Shown here piece by piece: positions 27,517 to 35,965 of a DNA stretch of 64,000 nucleotides (its first letter is position 1; the number at the start of each line of letters is the position of its first letter). Source of the DNA: Desulfitobacterium dichloroeliminans LMG P-21439 (GTDB lineage: Bacteria; Bacillota; Desulfitobacteriia; Desulfitobacteriales; Desulfitobacteriaceae). Location of the stretch: the NCBI RefSeq assembly GCF_000243135.2, contig NC_019903.1, positions 1,464,001-1,528,000 on the forward strand, given 5' to 3'. Under the pieces are notes generated by a model that had not been told where the DNA came from, did not search any database, and saw only the letters and a program-made list of their open reading frames with translations. The translations under genes and the position numbers were made by a program.

Positions 27517-28554
27517 ATGGTCCGAAAAGTAAGAAAGAAAAAGCAAGGAATACCCCTATCTAGGGCACTTCCTTTGCTGGTTATCATGGCTGCTATTGTT
27601 TATGGATTTATCTTGACTCCAGGAACCCCACCCATTTTTGAAGAGGAATATAACGATAAAACCTCGTCATATTCTTCTATAAAGTTAAGTCCTGATTCTT
27701 CTGAAGATAGAACAAGACCGGTTTCTCCGTCAAAGAGAAAAACCGATCCTGCTGTTTTCATATCTCCCAATAAGTTGAAAAGTCCTTGTGCGATTCTTGT
27801 TCGATTAAAGGATCATACCATTCAGCTAGACAATAGAAGCTCAGAAAAAGTCTATCCTGCTTCTTTAACTAAAATGATGACAGCCCTTGTGGCGATAGAA
27901 AATTTACCTAATCTGAAGGAAAAGATTAGACTAACCCATACTGCCTTTCAGGGAATGGACGAGGCAGATGCATCAATGGCTGGTTTCCAACCGGGTGAGC
28001 AGGTCAGGGCAATCGATCTGTTATATGGGGTAATGCTACCGAGTGGCGCGGAGTGCTGTATTGGACTTGCTGATCAGATTGCGGGATCAGAGCAGGATTT
28101 TGTTAAATTGATGAATCAGAAGGCGGCAGATATAGGTATGAAAAGTACCCATTTTGAAAATGCCACCGGGCTTCACCATGAAAACCACTATACAACAGTC
28201 AACGATCTGGCTATTCTCCTCAGCTATGCCTTGCAAAATGATACTTACCGAGAAATCTTTACTTCATCCCGTCATTCCATACCACCGACGAATAAGCACC
28301 CTGACGGGATAACCTTATACAGTACCCTATTTGAAGAACTCAACCATCAAGATATTAGGGGTGGAGAAATATCAGGAGGAAAAACGGGATATACCCAAGA
28401 GGCCGGCCTCTGTCTCGCGAGTCTCGCCCAAGTGGGTAAACAGGAATATATCCTGATTACAGCCGGTGCGCAAGGGGATCACTATTCAGAGCAGTATAAT
28501 TTTACCGATGCTTTAGCTGTGTACGGCAGCATTAGTTCGACGGCTATTGATTAA
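27517..28554 (+). CDS. Serine D,D-carboxypeptidase (peptidase S11, PBP type), VanY_D-like role
   Basis: 345 residues, AAGGAG ribosome site. An N-terminal membrane anchor (about 15-35) leads to the S11 fold: SLTK at Ser116-Lys119, the SxN position read as SGA (176-178), and KTG at 289-291 (SGGKTGYTQEAG). It removes the terminal D-Ala from peptidoglycan pentapeptides outside the cell. In vanD clusters VanY is of this penicillin-binding type rather than the zinc type. The VanR-like heptads upstream support a resistance role: trimming precursors that still end in D-Ala. Asparagine replaced by alanine in the SxN motif is seen in some S11 members and may affect activity. Confidence 0.82.
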   Translation: MVRKVRKKKQGIPLSRALPLLVIMAAIVYGFILTPGTPPIFEEEYNDKTSSYSSIKLSPDSSEDRTRPVSPSKRKTDPAVFISPNKLKSPCAILVRLKDHTIQLDNRSSEKVYPASLTKMMTALVAIENLPNLKEKIRLTHTAFQGMDEADASMAGFQPGEQVRAIDLLYGVMLPSGAECCIGLADQIAGSEQDFVKLMNQKAADIGMKSTHFENATGLHHENHYTTVNDLAILLSYALQNDTYREIFTSSRHSIPPTNKHPDGITLYSTLFEELNHQDIRGGEISGGKTGYTQEAGLCLASLAQVGKQEYILITAGAQGDHYSEQYNFTDALAVYGSISSTAID

Positions 28555-28556
28555 AG

Positions 28557-28579
28557 CAACACAAGTGTTGTTTTCTTCT
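28557..28579 (+). terminator. Short terminator after the carboxypeptidase
   Basis: CAACA (28557-28561) and TGTTG (28566-28570) form a small stem followed by TTTTCTTCT. Confidence 0.4.
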
Positions 28580-28673
28580 ATCTTATCAGCTGTGTTGACA
28601 GCAAAAGGCGATAAAAGAGTAAAAATTTGGTATAATCAAAAGGGGAGAATATAAAAATTAGGAAGGTGAGTCC

Positions 28674-29954
28674 ATGGGGCATATTACAAGTAAAGATGCC
28701 TATAAGAATTTAGAAGAAAGAATCAATTGGTTTACACATGGGGCGCCGCCCTCGGCCAGTTTGTATGCTATTTTGCAGGTTCTCTATACAGAAACTGAAG
28801 CCAGAAGGGTAGCACTATTGCCCGTTCGACCATTTACTGCAAAACAAGCAGCAAAGATTTGGTCTATCAGTGAAGGGAAAGCCGAAGCTTTCTTAGAGGG
28901 TCTTTGCCAGAAGGCGCTACTTGTGGACTCCTTTTATAACGGGGTACGTCAATTCGTCATGCCACCTCCCATGGCAGGGTTTATCGAATTTGCCTTGATG
29001 CGTACAAGAGGCGATATTGATCAGAAATATTTAAGTGAGCTGTATTATCAATATATGAATGTTGAAGAAGATTTTGTAAAGGACTTATTTTTCGCGACTG
29101 AGACGCGTCTGGGTCGAGTTTATGTGCAGGAGCCTATGTTGACGAATGCTAACACCATTCATATTTTGGACTATGAAAGAGCAAGCCATATTATTGAGGA
29201 TGCAACTCATATAGGCCTTGGAATGTGTTATTGCCGTCATAAGATGTCACATGTGGACCAACCCTGTGCAATAGATGCCCCTTGGGATGTTTGCCTCACC
29301 TTTGGCAATGTTGCTCGTTCCCTTGCCGAACATGGGCAGCATGCGAGATTAATTGATAGGCAAGAAGCTATGGATGTATTAGAACGTTCTTATGCAGCTA
29401 ATCTTGTGCAAATAGGTGAAAATGTTCGTGAAACCCCAGCGTTTATTTGCAATTGCTGCGGTTGTTGTTGTGAAGCCTTGCAAGCGGCCAGAAAATTTAG
29501 CCCCATGCAGCCAGTGGCTACGACCAATTACATACCGAAGATTTCGGAAGAATGCATAGGCTGTGGACAATGTGAAAAGGTATGTCCAGTATTAGCGATT
29601 TCCATGTCAAAGAACACAGAAGGCAAGAAGGTAGCTCAAGTAGATCATGAAGTATGCCTTGGCTGTGGTATTTGTGTGCGAAGCTGTTCTAGAAATTCCA
29701 TTGAATTAGTGCGAAGAGAGGTTCAAATCATTACACCAGTGAATAGTACCCACCGATTTGTCCTGCAAGCCATTGAAAAAGGAACTCTCCAAAATCTTAT
29801 CTTTGATAACCAGGCCTTTGCTAACCATCGTGCGATGGCTGCAGTACTTGGAGTTATTCTTAAATTACCGCCATTAAAGCAGATGGGGGCTAGCAAGCAG
29901 TTTAAATCCATTTATTTAGATAAAATGCTATCTAGTAAAAGTAAGCAAAATTGA
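28674..29954 (+). CDS. Ferredoxin-domain redox protein (two 4Fe-4S clusters), unknown function
   Basis: 426 residues; a GGAAGGTGAG site precedes the ATG and a -10 TATAAT lies at 28631-28636. The N-terminal half contains a winged-helix-like part and then GMCYCRHKMSH...PC and NCCGCCC, cysteine clusters typical of a family in anaerobic Firmicutes. At about residues 288-345 a classical dicluster ferredoxin follows: CIGCGQCEKVCP and CLGCGICVRSCS. Soluble. It may serve an electron-transfer branch; no partner reductase is adjacent. It interrupts the van locus, and I see no reason to assign it to resistance. Confidence 0.7.
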   Translation: MGHITSKDAYKNLEERINWFTHGAPPSASLYAILQVLYTETEARRVALLPVRPFTAKQAAKIWSISEGKAEAFLEGLCQKALLVDSFYNGVRQFVMPPPMAGFIEFALMRTRGDIDQKYLSELYYQYMNVEEDFVKDLFFATETRLGRVYVQEPMLTNANTIHILDYERASHIIEDATHIGLGMCYCRHKMSHVDQPCAIDAPWDVCLTFGNVARSLAEHGQHARLIDRQEAMDVLERSYAANLVQIGENVRETPAFICNCCGCCCEALQAARKFSPMQPVATTNYIPKISEECIGCGQCEKVCPVLAISMSKNTEGKKVAQVDHEVCLGCGICVRSCSRNSIELVRREVQIITPVNSTHRFVLQAIEKGTLQNLIFDNQAFANHRAMAAVLGVILKLPPLKQMGASKQFKSIYLDKMLSSKSKQN

Positions 29955-29970
29955 AAGGAACTCAATCATC

Positions 29971-30136
29971 TCATCATAAGAAATTAATAAGAATTTCATA
30001 AGGAAAATTCAAACATCACCTGTCTGATTTCGGTAAGATGAGATTGCCGAATCGGACAGGCTTCGATATGAAATACCAAGAAAACAAAGTGTTTAATCTG
30101 CGTCTTGCCGCGGAGCCCGTCAATGGTCTGATAATC
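29971..30136 (+). pseudogene. Relic of the vanW promoter region and an internal vanW segment
   Basis: 29971-30065 matches the vanW leader (34980-35073) including three VanR-type heptads; 30061-30136 matches vanW codons at 35283-35358. The join is at the 8-bp word ACAGGCTT, present at both 35066-35073 and 35278-35285 in the intact copy, so 212 bp have been removed between these repeats. Only a handful of mismatches and one indel separate the copies, so the duplication is recent. No start codon remains. Confidence 0.88.
29974..30002 (+). promoter_or_regulatory. Heptad array retained in the vanW relic
   Basis: TCATAAG (29974), TAATAAG (29985), TCATAAG (29996), 11-bp spacing, identical to part of the vanW array. 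It may still bind VanR. Confidence 0.6.
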
Positions 30137-30233
30137 TAGTTGTGCAAAGTTGCCGAGATAAGAATATGAAGGGGTATTTGCAGGCAGCAAAGAGATAAAG
30201 TGCTATTTGGCGGTAGACAAAGATGGAGAGTAG

Positions 30234-30311
30234 CCCTATTAGCTAATTATATAGATATTTATTGACAAATTAGCTAAAATATGAATAATAGTATGTAAAT
30301 AGCTAATAGGG
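30234..30311 (+). promoter_or_regulatory. Promoter with three TTAGCTAA boxes before the Phd-Uma2 gene
   Basis: TTAGCTAA occurs at 30239-30246 and 30270-30277, and ATAGCTAA at 30299-30306. The outer two are part of a 12-bp inverted repeat (CCCTATTAGCTA at 30234-30245, its complement at 30300-30311). A -35 TTGACA (30262-30267) with -10 near 30285-30291 lies between them. This is a typical autorepression layout, with the Phd-like N-terminal domain the likely binder. Confidence 0.65.
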
Positions 30312-30321
30312 GGGGATTATT

Positions 30322-31047
30322 CTGAGAGTTCCTTCGACAGAGGTCCAGAACAATTTTGGCAAATACTTAAAGTTTGTGGAGGTCAACGAAGAAATCATCG
30401 TGACCAAGAACGGCAGGGATATTGCCAGAATCCTGCCCTGTGATGACCCGAATAAAAGCCTTTTGGCGGAAGAGGCCGTGGACTATGAAACCCATGAGGG
30501 AAGGGTGACCTATGAAGAGTTTCTGGAACTGGTGGAGGCTTCCGATCAGCGGTTTGAGCTGATCGACGGCGTCATCTACAATCTGGCGTCCCCCTCATAC
30601 GAGCACCAATACGCCGTTCGCGAGATATTTGGTACGTTTTATAACTGGTTTAAACAGAAAAAGTGTATCCCCCTCACTTCGCCTTTTGATGTTACCCTTT
30701 TTAAAGCGCAGGACAACATCTGCGTTGTGCAGCCGGATATCATCATTATCTGTGACCAGGATAACATGGACAAAAAAGGGAAGTACAAAGGAGTCCCAAC
30801 TTTGGTGGTTGAAGTTCTTTCCAGGTCCACCAGAAGCAAGGATCTTCTGAAGAAGCTGGAGCTTTACCGGCAATGCGGAGTGAAGGAATATTGGATGGTT
30901 GATCCGAAAAATAAGCTGGTCAATGTTTATGTGTTTGATCAGAATGAAATATCTGACATCATAGCCTTTCAGAAAGGCGCCCATGAATATGTAGATTCAG
31001 TATGTTTCAATGGTTTGAAGGTCGCCTTGACGGATCTGTTTTTATAG
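30322..31047 (+). CDS. Phd/YefM-like antitoxin domain fused to a Uma2-family nuclease-like domain
   Basis: 241 residues if started at CTG 30322, the codon 6 nt after a GGGGGG ribosome site; the nearest conventional start (GTG 30376) would cut off half of a conserved domain. Residues 1-40 read RVPSTEVQNNFGKYLKFV...IIVTKNGRDIARI, a Phd/YefM antitoxin DNA-binding fold. From about residue 60 a Uma2 domain follows (FELIDGVIYN, SPFDVTLF, QPDIIIICD, VVEVLSRSTRSKD) with the PD-(D/E)xK-like residues. Uma2 proteins are widespread and poorly understood. The three TTAGCTAA boxes upstream fit autorepression. Confidence 0.75.
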   Translation: MRVPSTEVQNNFGKYLKFVEVNEEIIVTKNGRDIARILPCDDPNKSLLAEEAVDYETHEGRVTYEEFLELVEASDQRFELIDGVIYNLASPSYEHQYAVREIFGTFYNWFKQKKCIPLTSPFDVTLFKAQDNICVVQPDIIIICDQDNMDKKGKYKGVPTLVVEVLSRSTRSKDLLKKLELYRQCGVKEYWMVDPKNKLVNVYVFDQNEISDIIAFQKGAHEYVDSVCFNGLKVALTDLFL

Positions 31048-31371
31048 AAATTCCGTACAAATTCGCTAAAATCTTACCCAGTATATCCAGACCTTTGTGC
31101 AAAACCCAGGCAGTTGATGGGCGTCGAACGCTACCATCATCCAAAAATAAGAGCAAAAGAATTGTTCCAATAAGAAATTAAGTTTATAATGTTTTTGTGA
31201 TCTATGGCTGGAGGGCTAAGAGAATCGGATCATAAATAATAACTGAAGGAGCTGTTGTTTATGTTGAATAGAATAATGGATATTGTAATTAAGGGAGGGG
31301 TATACGAATAATCGAGTATAAACCTCCCATAAAGGCATGGTAGCAAGCAGCTTTTAGGAGGAAAATATAAA
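31048..31371 (+). other. Intergenic region before rsgA
   Basis: Contains the rsgA promoter and a tiny open frame (ATG 31261 to TAA 31311, 16 residues, MLNRIMDIVIKGGVYE) with AAGGAG upstream, which could be a leader peptide or chance. A GGGAGG/CCTCCC pair at about 31293-31328 could form a hairpin. Nothing else recognised. Confidence 0.35.
31162..31190 (+). promoter_or_regulatory. Sigma-A-type promoter upstream of rsgA
   Basis: -35 TTGTTC (31162-31167), 17-bp spacer, -10 TATAAT (31185-31190). Confidence 0.55.
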
Positions 31372-32451
31372 TTGAGTAAAATCGACATGGGAAATATCGG
31401 GCTCATTTCAAGGTTTGTGAATGAGGCTACACTATATGAGGGGCTGTATATTGGGAGAATAGCTTCTCAATCTAAAGGCCTCTATAAGGTTATAACCGAA
31501 AATGGTGAGTTAACCGCAGAGGTTTCAGGAAAGTTACGCTTTGATGCAAATACAGTATCAGATTACCCTGCCGTCGGCGATTTCGTCATGGTTGACAGAA
31601 ATCAAGATAGGGAAGGAAAGCCAATTATCCACCACGTTCTGACAAGAAAAAGTGTTTTTGTCAGAAAAGCTGCGGGGACATCCAATGCTGAACAAGTGGT
31701 GGCCGCCAATATTGATACAGTATTCATCTGTATGTCCCTTAATAATGATTTCAATGTTCGCAGAATTGAGCGTTACCTGGCGATTGCCTGGAACAGTGGG
31801 GCAATTCCGATTATCGTGCTTACCAAAGCCGATTTATGCCTTAATCTTCCTGAGAAATTGGCAGAGCTTGATTCTGTGGCGATGGGAGTAGATGTTGTTG
31901 TCACTTCCAGTATGAGTGAGGACGGTTATCTCTCGGTCAAAGGTTATATTGGCAGAGGAAAAACTATTGCCTTCATTGGCTCATCAGGTGTTGGGAAATC
32001 TACCCTGATCAATAGACTCATTGGTGAAGAGATTATTGAAACCAAGGGAATTAGAAATGATGACAAGGGAAGACATACCACCACCAGACGGGAGATGTTT
32101 ATTTTTCAGGATGGCGGAGTAGTTATTGATACCCCAGGAATGCGAGAAATCGGAATTGAAAGCGCCGATTTGTCAAAAACCTTTGCAGATGTTCATGAGC
32201 TATCTCAAAAATGCCGCTTTAGCGATTGCACCCATACCAATGAGCCAAACTGTGCCGTACTAGAGGCCATAAATTCCGGTTTCTTGGCAAAGGACAGATT
32301 CGAAAGCTATTTAAAACTCAAGAAAGAAATTAAGTATGATGGTTTGGACTCCCGGGAGATCGAAAATGTCAAGCTTAATGAAATGTTTAAAGAAATGGGT
32401 GGAATGAAGAATGCACGCAAGTTTTTAAAAGAGAAGAAGAAGTTTAAGTAA
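31372..32451 (+). CDS. rsgA: Ribosome small-subunit-dependent GTPase A
   Basis: 359 residues, TTG start with AGGAGG upstream. N-terminal OB-fold (about 20-90), then the circularly permuted GTPase: TKAD (151-154), P-loop GSSGVGKST (203-211), DTPGM (253-257), and a zinc site C281-x4-C286-x-H288-x5-C294. It checks maturation of the 30S subunit. The length is about 50 residues above the B. subtilis-type protein, mainly at both ends, as in a clostridial subgroup. Transcribed alone and ended by a strong terminator. Confidence 0.92.
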   Translation: MSKIDMGNIGLISRFVNEATLYEGLYIGRIASQSKGLYKVITENGELTAEVSGKLRFDANTVSDYPAVGDFVMVDRNQDREGKPIIHHVLTRKSVFVRKAAGTSNAEQVVAANIDTVFICMSLNNDFNVRRIERYLAIAWNSGAIPIIVLTKADLCLNLPEKLAELDSVAMGVDVVVTSSMSEDGYLSVKGYIGRGKTIAFIGSSGVGKSTLINRLIGEEIIETKGIRNDDKGRHTTTRREMFIFQDGGVVIDTPGMREIGIESADLSKTFADVHELSQKCRFSDCTHTNEPNCAVLEAINSGFLAKDRFESYLKLKKEIKYDGLDSREIENVKLNEMFKEMGGMKNARKFLKEKKKFK

Positions 32452-32494
32452 TTTAGCGTTGCAGAAATTATTGCTAACGAATAATTCAAATACT

Positions 32495-32540
32495 GCCCCG
32501 CTACCTGTCGGCTTGAGCCGATAGGTAGCGGGGCTTTTTT
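32495..32540 (+). terminator. Rho-independent terminator of rsgA
   Basis: 18-bp arms (32495-32512 and 32517-32534, one G-U pair), loop TTGA, followed by TTTTTT. Confidence 0.92.
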
Positions 32541-32774
32541 GGAGAATATAATTTGGTTGCTCGTCTCCTTCAGGGGCATGGATGATGCCCATGAACTGCT
32601 TTACTTACCTTAACTGGCGTTTGAATTCTTTGTACCAATGCGTTGCTAATCCGTGACGCAGATAATCAGTACTACAGAGTACCGGATTAAAAATATAACT
32701 GAATAGTGAAGGTGATAGTTTAGGCGGCTCATTAACATTTGTAACCATCTATTCAGTAAGAGTTATCTATTGAA

Positions 32775-33110
32775 TTAGCGACCAATCGTATTGTTTAACT
32801 TCGCACGATATTTTTCTTGCCAAGTTTTCGAGTCCTTTACTAGTTCATCGCAAAAAGCGGCAACGTCCTCACCCGTGAAGTCAGTGACTTTTTTTCCTTC
32901 TACTGCACATTCCTCTAAGAGGTCGAGAATACCTCCAAAGATACGGCTTATATCCTTCCAGTCGGTGAGGCCACCAGAGGTATATAGGTATTTCTTAATT
33001 GCGTCGTAAGCGTTACGGTACTCACTCGGAAGTGCCTTCGCACGCGCTTCCAGAGCCTTCCATTCCCGCTTGTCATCGAGACTTCCAATGATTTTCTCAA
33101 TAATATTCAT
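32775..33110 (-). CDS. DUF1048 family protein
   Basis: 111 residues, AAGGAG ribosome site. Sequence of the DUF1048 type: [29 protein letters not shown]...[12 protein letters not shown]. It is typically encoded after a PadR-family regulator, as here (17-bp gap). Function unknown. Confidence 0.82.
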   Translation of the reverse strand: MNIIEKIIGSLDDKREWKALEARAKALPSEYRNAYDAIKKYLYTSGGLTDWKDISRIFGGILDLLEECAVEGKKVTDFTGEDVAAFCDELVKDSKTWQEKYRAKLNNTIGR

Positions 33111-33127
33111 ATTATTTCTCCTTTTGA

Positions 33128-33454
33128 TTAGATTTTATTTGCTTTAAGTTCGTTAATTTTGCTTGAGATGAAATCCCATTTTTCCCAAAAAATCTCTCGT
33201 TGTGCTTGACCTGCCGTGTTGAGTGTATAAAATTTTCTCGGCGGTCCCATAGTGGATGCTTTTTTCTCGATGTTCACCAGATTGTTTTTCTCAAGCCGCA
33301 TAGTAATCGTATAAACTGTGCCTTCGACGACATCAGTAAAGCCAAGTTCTCGTAGCAATTGTGTAATTTCATAGCCATAAGTTTCGCCACGGCCGATGAT
33401 TTCAAGCACACAACCCTCAAGCACCCCTTTCAACATTTCCGTAATCTTTTCCAT
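33128..33454 (-). CDS. PadR-family transcriptional regulator
   Basis: 108 residues, GGGGG ribosome site. The PadR winged helix is clear: [42 protein letters not shown], and [13 protein letters not shown]. It has the short PadR C-terminus. Expected to repress its own operon with the DUF1048 gene. The upstream sequence is rich in TACT/AGTA words (33535-33560) that could be the operator. Confidence 0.88.
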   Translation of the reverse strand: MEKITEMLKGVLEGCVLEIIGRGETYGYEITQLLRELGFTDVVEGTVYTITMRLEKNNLVNIEKKASTMGPPRKFYTLNTAGQAQREIFWEKWDFISSKINELKANKI

Positions 33455-33793
33455 TTTGCCACCCCCTTTTGTTGTCTATAGGTCTATTCAGTATTCTGTA
33501 GCACAGGTATTTAGCGTTATGGGTAATTGGTATTACGTACTACTGGTATATAGTATAACGGAATAGACTCGGTGTCAAGAATTGATGATGGCTAAGACTT
33601 GTTTAAAAACTTGACATGAAACCGAACTTCTGCCAAAAATGTGGTGGTCGTATTGTAGGGGTGAAATAAGTTTTTCAATTGAGGAAAGAAAAAGTAGGAG
33701 GTTTATTTAGGGAAATAATAGAATTTATTGTTAATAGAATGCTATAATGTTATGAATTAACACTCTAGGCTTATTTATGCTGGGGGTACATAG
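33455..33793. other. Intergenic region between padR and the broken diguanylate cyclase
   Basis: Holds both divergent promoters. A very short open frame at 33616-33669 (MKPNFCQKCGGRIVGVK) resembles the start of a zinc-ribbon protein and is probably a relic. Confidence 0.35.
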
Positions 33794-34897
33794 ATGGATG
33801 AGAACAAGAAATATGCAATATCATTATTTGGTGAATTTGTCGATAAATCTACGGAAAATGAATTCTTAGAACATAGTATGAACAGCTACTCAAAATCGAT
33901 AGGCGTTGTGGCGCTGATTTTTGGTCTTATCTCAATGCTCTTTCTATCTACCGATTATTATGATGTCGCAAGACCCATTTCATTTTTAATTATTACAGCG
34001 CTTAGGGTCTTTTTCCTTATTGCTTCAATAGCCATTTTCTTTATCGCCAAGCAAGAAACCAAATTTACAGGTTTCATTTATCTTATAACTGTGTATGAGT
34101 CCATTGCAGCTCTAACATTTCTTCTAATATTAGGACAATATGATAGCCTTAGTTACTTAAGTGTTTTAAGTCTAATGGCAGTTACCTTAGCCATATATAT
34201 CCTACCTAATAAAATGAAGTTTTGTCAGCTTATCTCAATCGCTATGAGCCTACTGTTTTTTCTTTACCCTGGGCAAAAAATTGAAGGTCTCGTTGAATAT
34301 GATTTGTATAAGCTTATGGCATATCAGAGTATTTTGTTGACTTACTGCAATATAAATTCCAGTCTTACCAACTCCTATAAAAGAAAACAATTTACGGGAA
34401 GTAAAGAGCTACTAGCCTTATCTGTAACGGATCCCTTAACAGGTATTTATAACAGGACGAAGTTTGATGAAGAAGTCGATCGGTGGATGAATTTCTCTCA
34501 TAGATAGGGCAACCCTCTTTCTTTAGCTATCCTTGATATAGATGATTTTAAAAAGGTAAATGATAGCTATGGACATCTGGTGGGGGATAGCGTTATTAAA
34601 AAGATTGTCACCATAATCAAAAGGTCATTACGCAATACAGATGTATTTGCTAGATGGGGAGGAGAGGAGTTCGTGATTCTACTTCCGAATACAGAAGTGC
34701 GGCACGCAGGAGAAATGGCTGAACGAATGCGACTATGTATACTAAATGATCTGATTGAAACGGACATGATTATCAGCTGTAGTTTTGGTATAGCAATACT
34801 AAATGAGGGAGACACGGCACAATCACTACTGAATAGGGCAGATGGTCTGCTTTTACAAGCAAAAGCCAGTGGGAAGAATAGAGTTGTGATTCAATAA
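33794..34897 (+). pseudogene. Membrane diguanylate cyclase gene with an in-frame amber codon
   Basis: 367 codons in one frame, interrupted only by TAG at 34505-34507 (codon 238). Upstream: about six membrane helices, then the beginning of the GGDEF domain (LSVTDPLTGIYNRTKFDEEV). Downstream in the same frame: GNPLSLAILDIDDFKKVND, an I-site RNTD, and the active site GGEEF near codon 289. In relatives this position is often Tyr before G-[NH]-P-L-S, so TAT to TAG is the likely change. Translation would stop before the active site unless the codon is read through. Confidence 0.85.
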
Positions 34898-34971
34898 GTA
34901 AGGTGGGAAGTTTAACATGGAGATTGAGGTATAGAGAACGTAGTATTATTTATTAAGTAATTTTAGAATAG

Positions 34972-35026
34972 GAATAAGGTCATCATAAGAAATTAATAAG
35001 AATTTCATAAGGGAAAGTTCAAACAT
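34972..35026 (+). promoter_or_regulatory. VanR-type heptad array upstream of vanW-ligase-vanX
   Basis: Four heptads at exact 11-bp spacing: GAATAAG (34972), TCATAAG (34983), TAATAAG (34994), TCATAAG (35005); AAACAT at 35021-35026 sits where the -10 does in the other arrays. TCATAAGAAATT here differs by one base from the VanR site known from the vanA system (T-C-G-T-A-A-G-A-A-A-T-T). Confidence 0.72.
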
Positions 35027-35028
35027 CA

Positions 35029-35078
35029 CCTGTCTGATTTCGGTAAGATGAGATTGCCGAATCGGACAGGCTTTTTTA
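35029..35078 (+). terminator. Terminator-like hairpin between the vanW promoter and vanW
   Basis: CCTGTC...GATTTCGG pairs with CCGAATC...GACAGG (35066-35070 end), followed by CTTTTTTATT. It sits only 20 bp before the vanW start, so it could attenuate the operon or stop transcripts arriving from the diguanylate cyclase gene. Confidence 0.65.
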
Positions 35079-35097
35079 TTCCGGAAAGGGGTCCAAC

Positions 35098-35937
35098 ATG
35101 AAAAGAAAAAGGGTTACACAGTTGTTTCCATTTTTAATACCGGTCCGCAAGACACAAAGAAAATTATTCTTTTATATCAAGATGTACTTTGATCGAAACC
35201 ACTATGCAAAAGCAAAATCTCCAGAGTTTTTACCTTATAGCATCTATGAAACCAAGTCGAAACTTCTTAATGAAAACACAGGCTTCGATATGAAATACCA
35301 AGAAAACAAGGTGTTTAATCTGCGTCTTGCCGCGGAGCCCGTCAATGGTCTGATAATCCGCCCTGGTGAAACATTTTCATTTTGGCAGGTTGTGAGATAT
35401 GCCGAGAGAAATGAGCGGTATAAGTATGGTTTGTGCGTAGTCAATGATGAATTGATCACGGTGCCGGGAGGCGGTTTGTGTCATCTCAGCAATTTGCTGT
35501 TCTGGGTGTTTCTGCATGTTCCCCTCACTATTGTCGAACGGCATCCTCATGGGATTAAGGATTTTCCTTCTCCTGATGAGGATGAACCGGATAGTGTGGA
35601 CGCGACGATTAACGAAGGGTGGTTGGATTTGAAAGTAAGAAACAATACCAGTCTTACCTTCCAGATTGAAATATCCTTCGATGAGTCTTTCATTTATGGC
35701 CGTATTTTTGTGGATCAAGCCGAAGGGTATAGTTACGAAGTCATTAACCGAGATAAGAGTTTTTTTAAAAAGGGTGGAAAGACCTTTGAGCGGGTTTCTG
35801 TTTGCAGGCAGGTGATAGACAACAAATCCCAACAGGTTATTTCCGAAAACCTGCTTTATACGGATATATTTGAAATCGGATATGCGCTTCCAGAAGGAAC
35901 TGTTATAGAAGGTGAAGAGGATGGATACGATGATTAA
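35098..35937 (+). CDS. vanW: VanW-family protein
   Basis: 279 residues; ATG after GGAAAGGGG. Close to VanW of vanB operons: MKRKRVTQLFPFLIPVRK, FDMKYQENKVFNL, GETFSFW, GGGLCHLSNLLFW, ERHPHGIKDFP. The function of VanW is not established. It is the first gene of the ligase-VanX unit; vanB operons have vanH between vanW and the ligase, but here the ligase follows after 28 bp. Confidence 0.9.
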   Translation: MKRKRVTQLFPFLIPVRKTQRKLFFYIKMYFDRNHYAKAKSPEFLPYSIYETKSKLLNENTGFDMKYQENKVFNLRLAAEPVNGLIIRPGETFSFWQVVRYAERNERYKYGLCVVNDELITVPGGGLCHLSNLLFWVFLHVPLTIVERHPHGIKDFPSPDEDEPDSVDATINEGWLDLKVRNNTSLTFQIEISFDESFIYGRIFVDQAEGYSYEVINRDKSFFKKGGKTFERVSVCRQVIDNKSQQVISENLLYTDIFEIGYALPEGTVIEGEEDGYDD

Positions 35938-35965
35938 TTCCTCAAACATGAAAGGAGAAAGCAGT

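Noticed and set aside
28674-29954. Fe-S protein as a van regulon member
   Set aside because: It has its own promoter-like -10 and no heptad array; its position inside the locus is not evidence of function.
30376-31047. Uma2 gene starting at GTG 30376
   Set aside because: This start would remove the first part of a conserved Phd-like domain that reads cleanly from CTG 30322, next to a strong ribosome site.
33616-33669. 17-residue zinc-ribbon-like gene
   Set aside because: Too short and without a ribosome site; kept only as a possible relic in the intergenic note.
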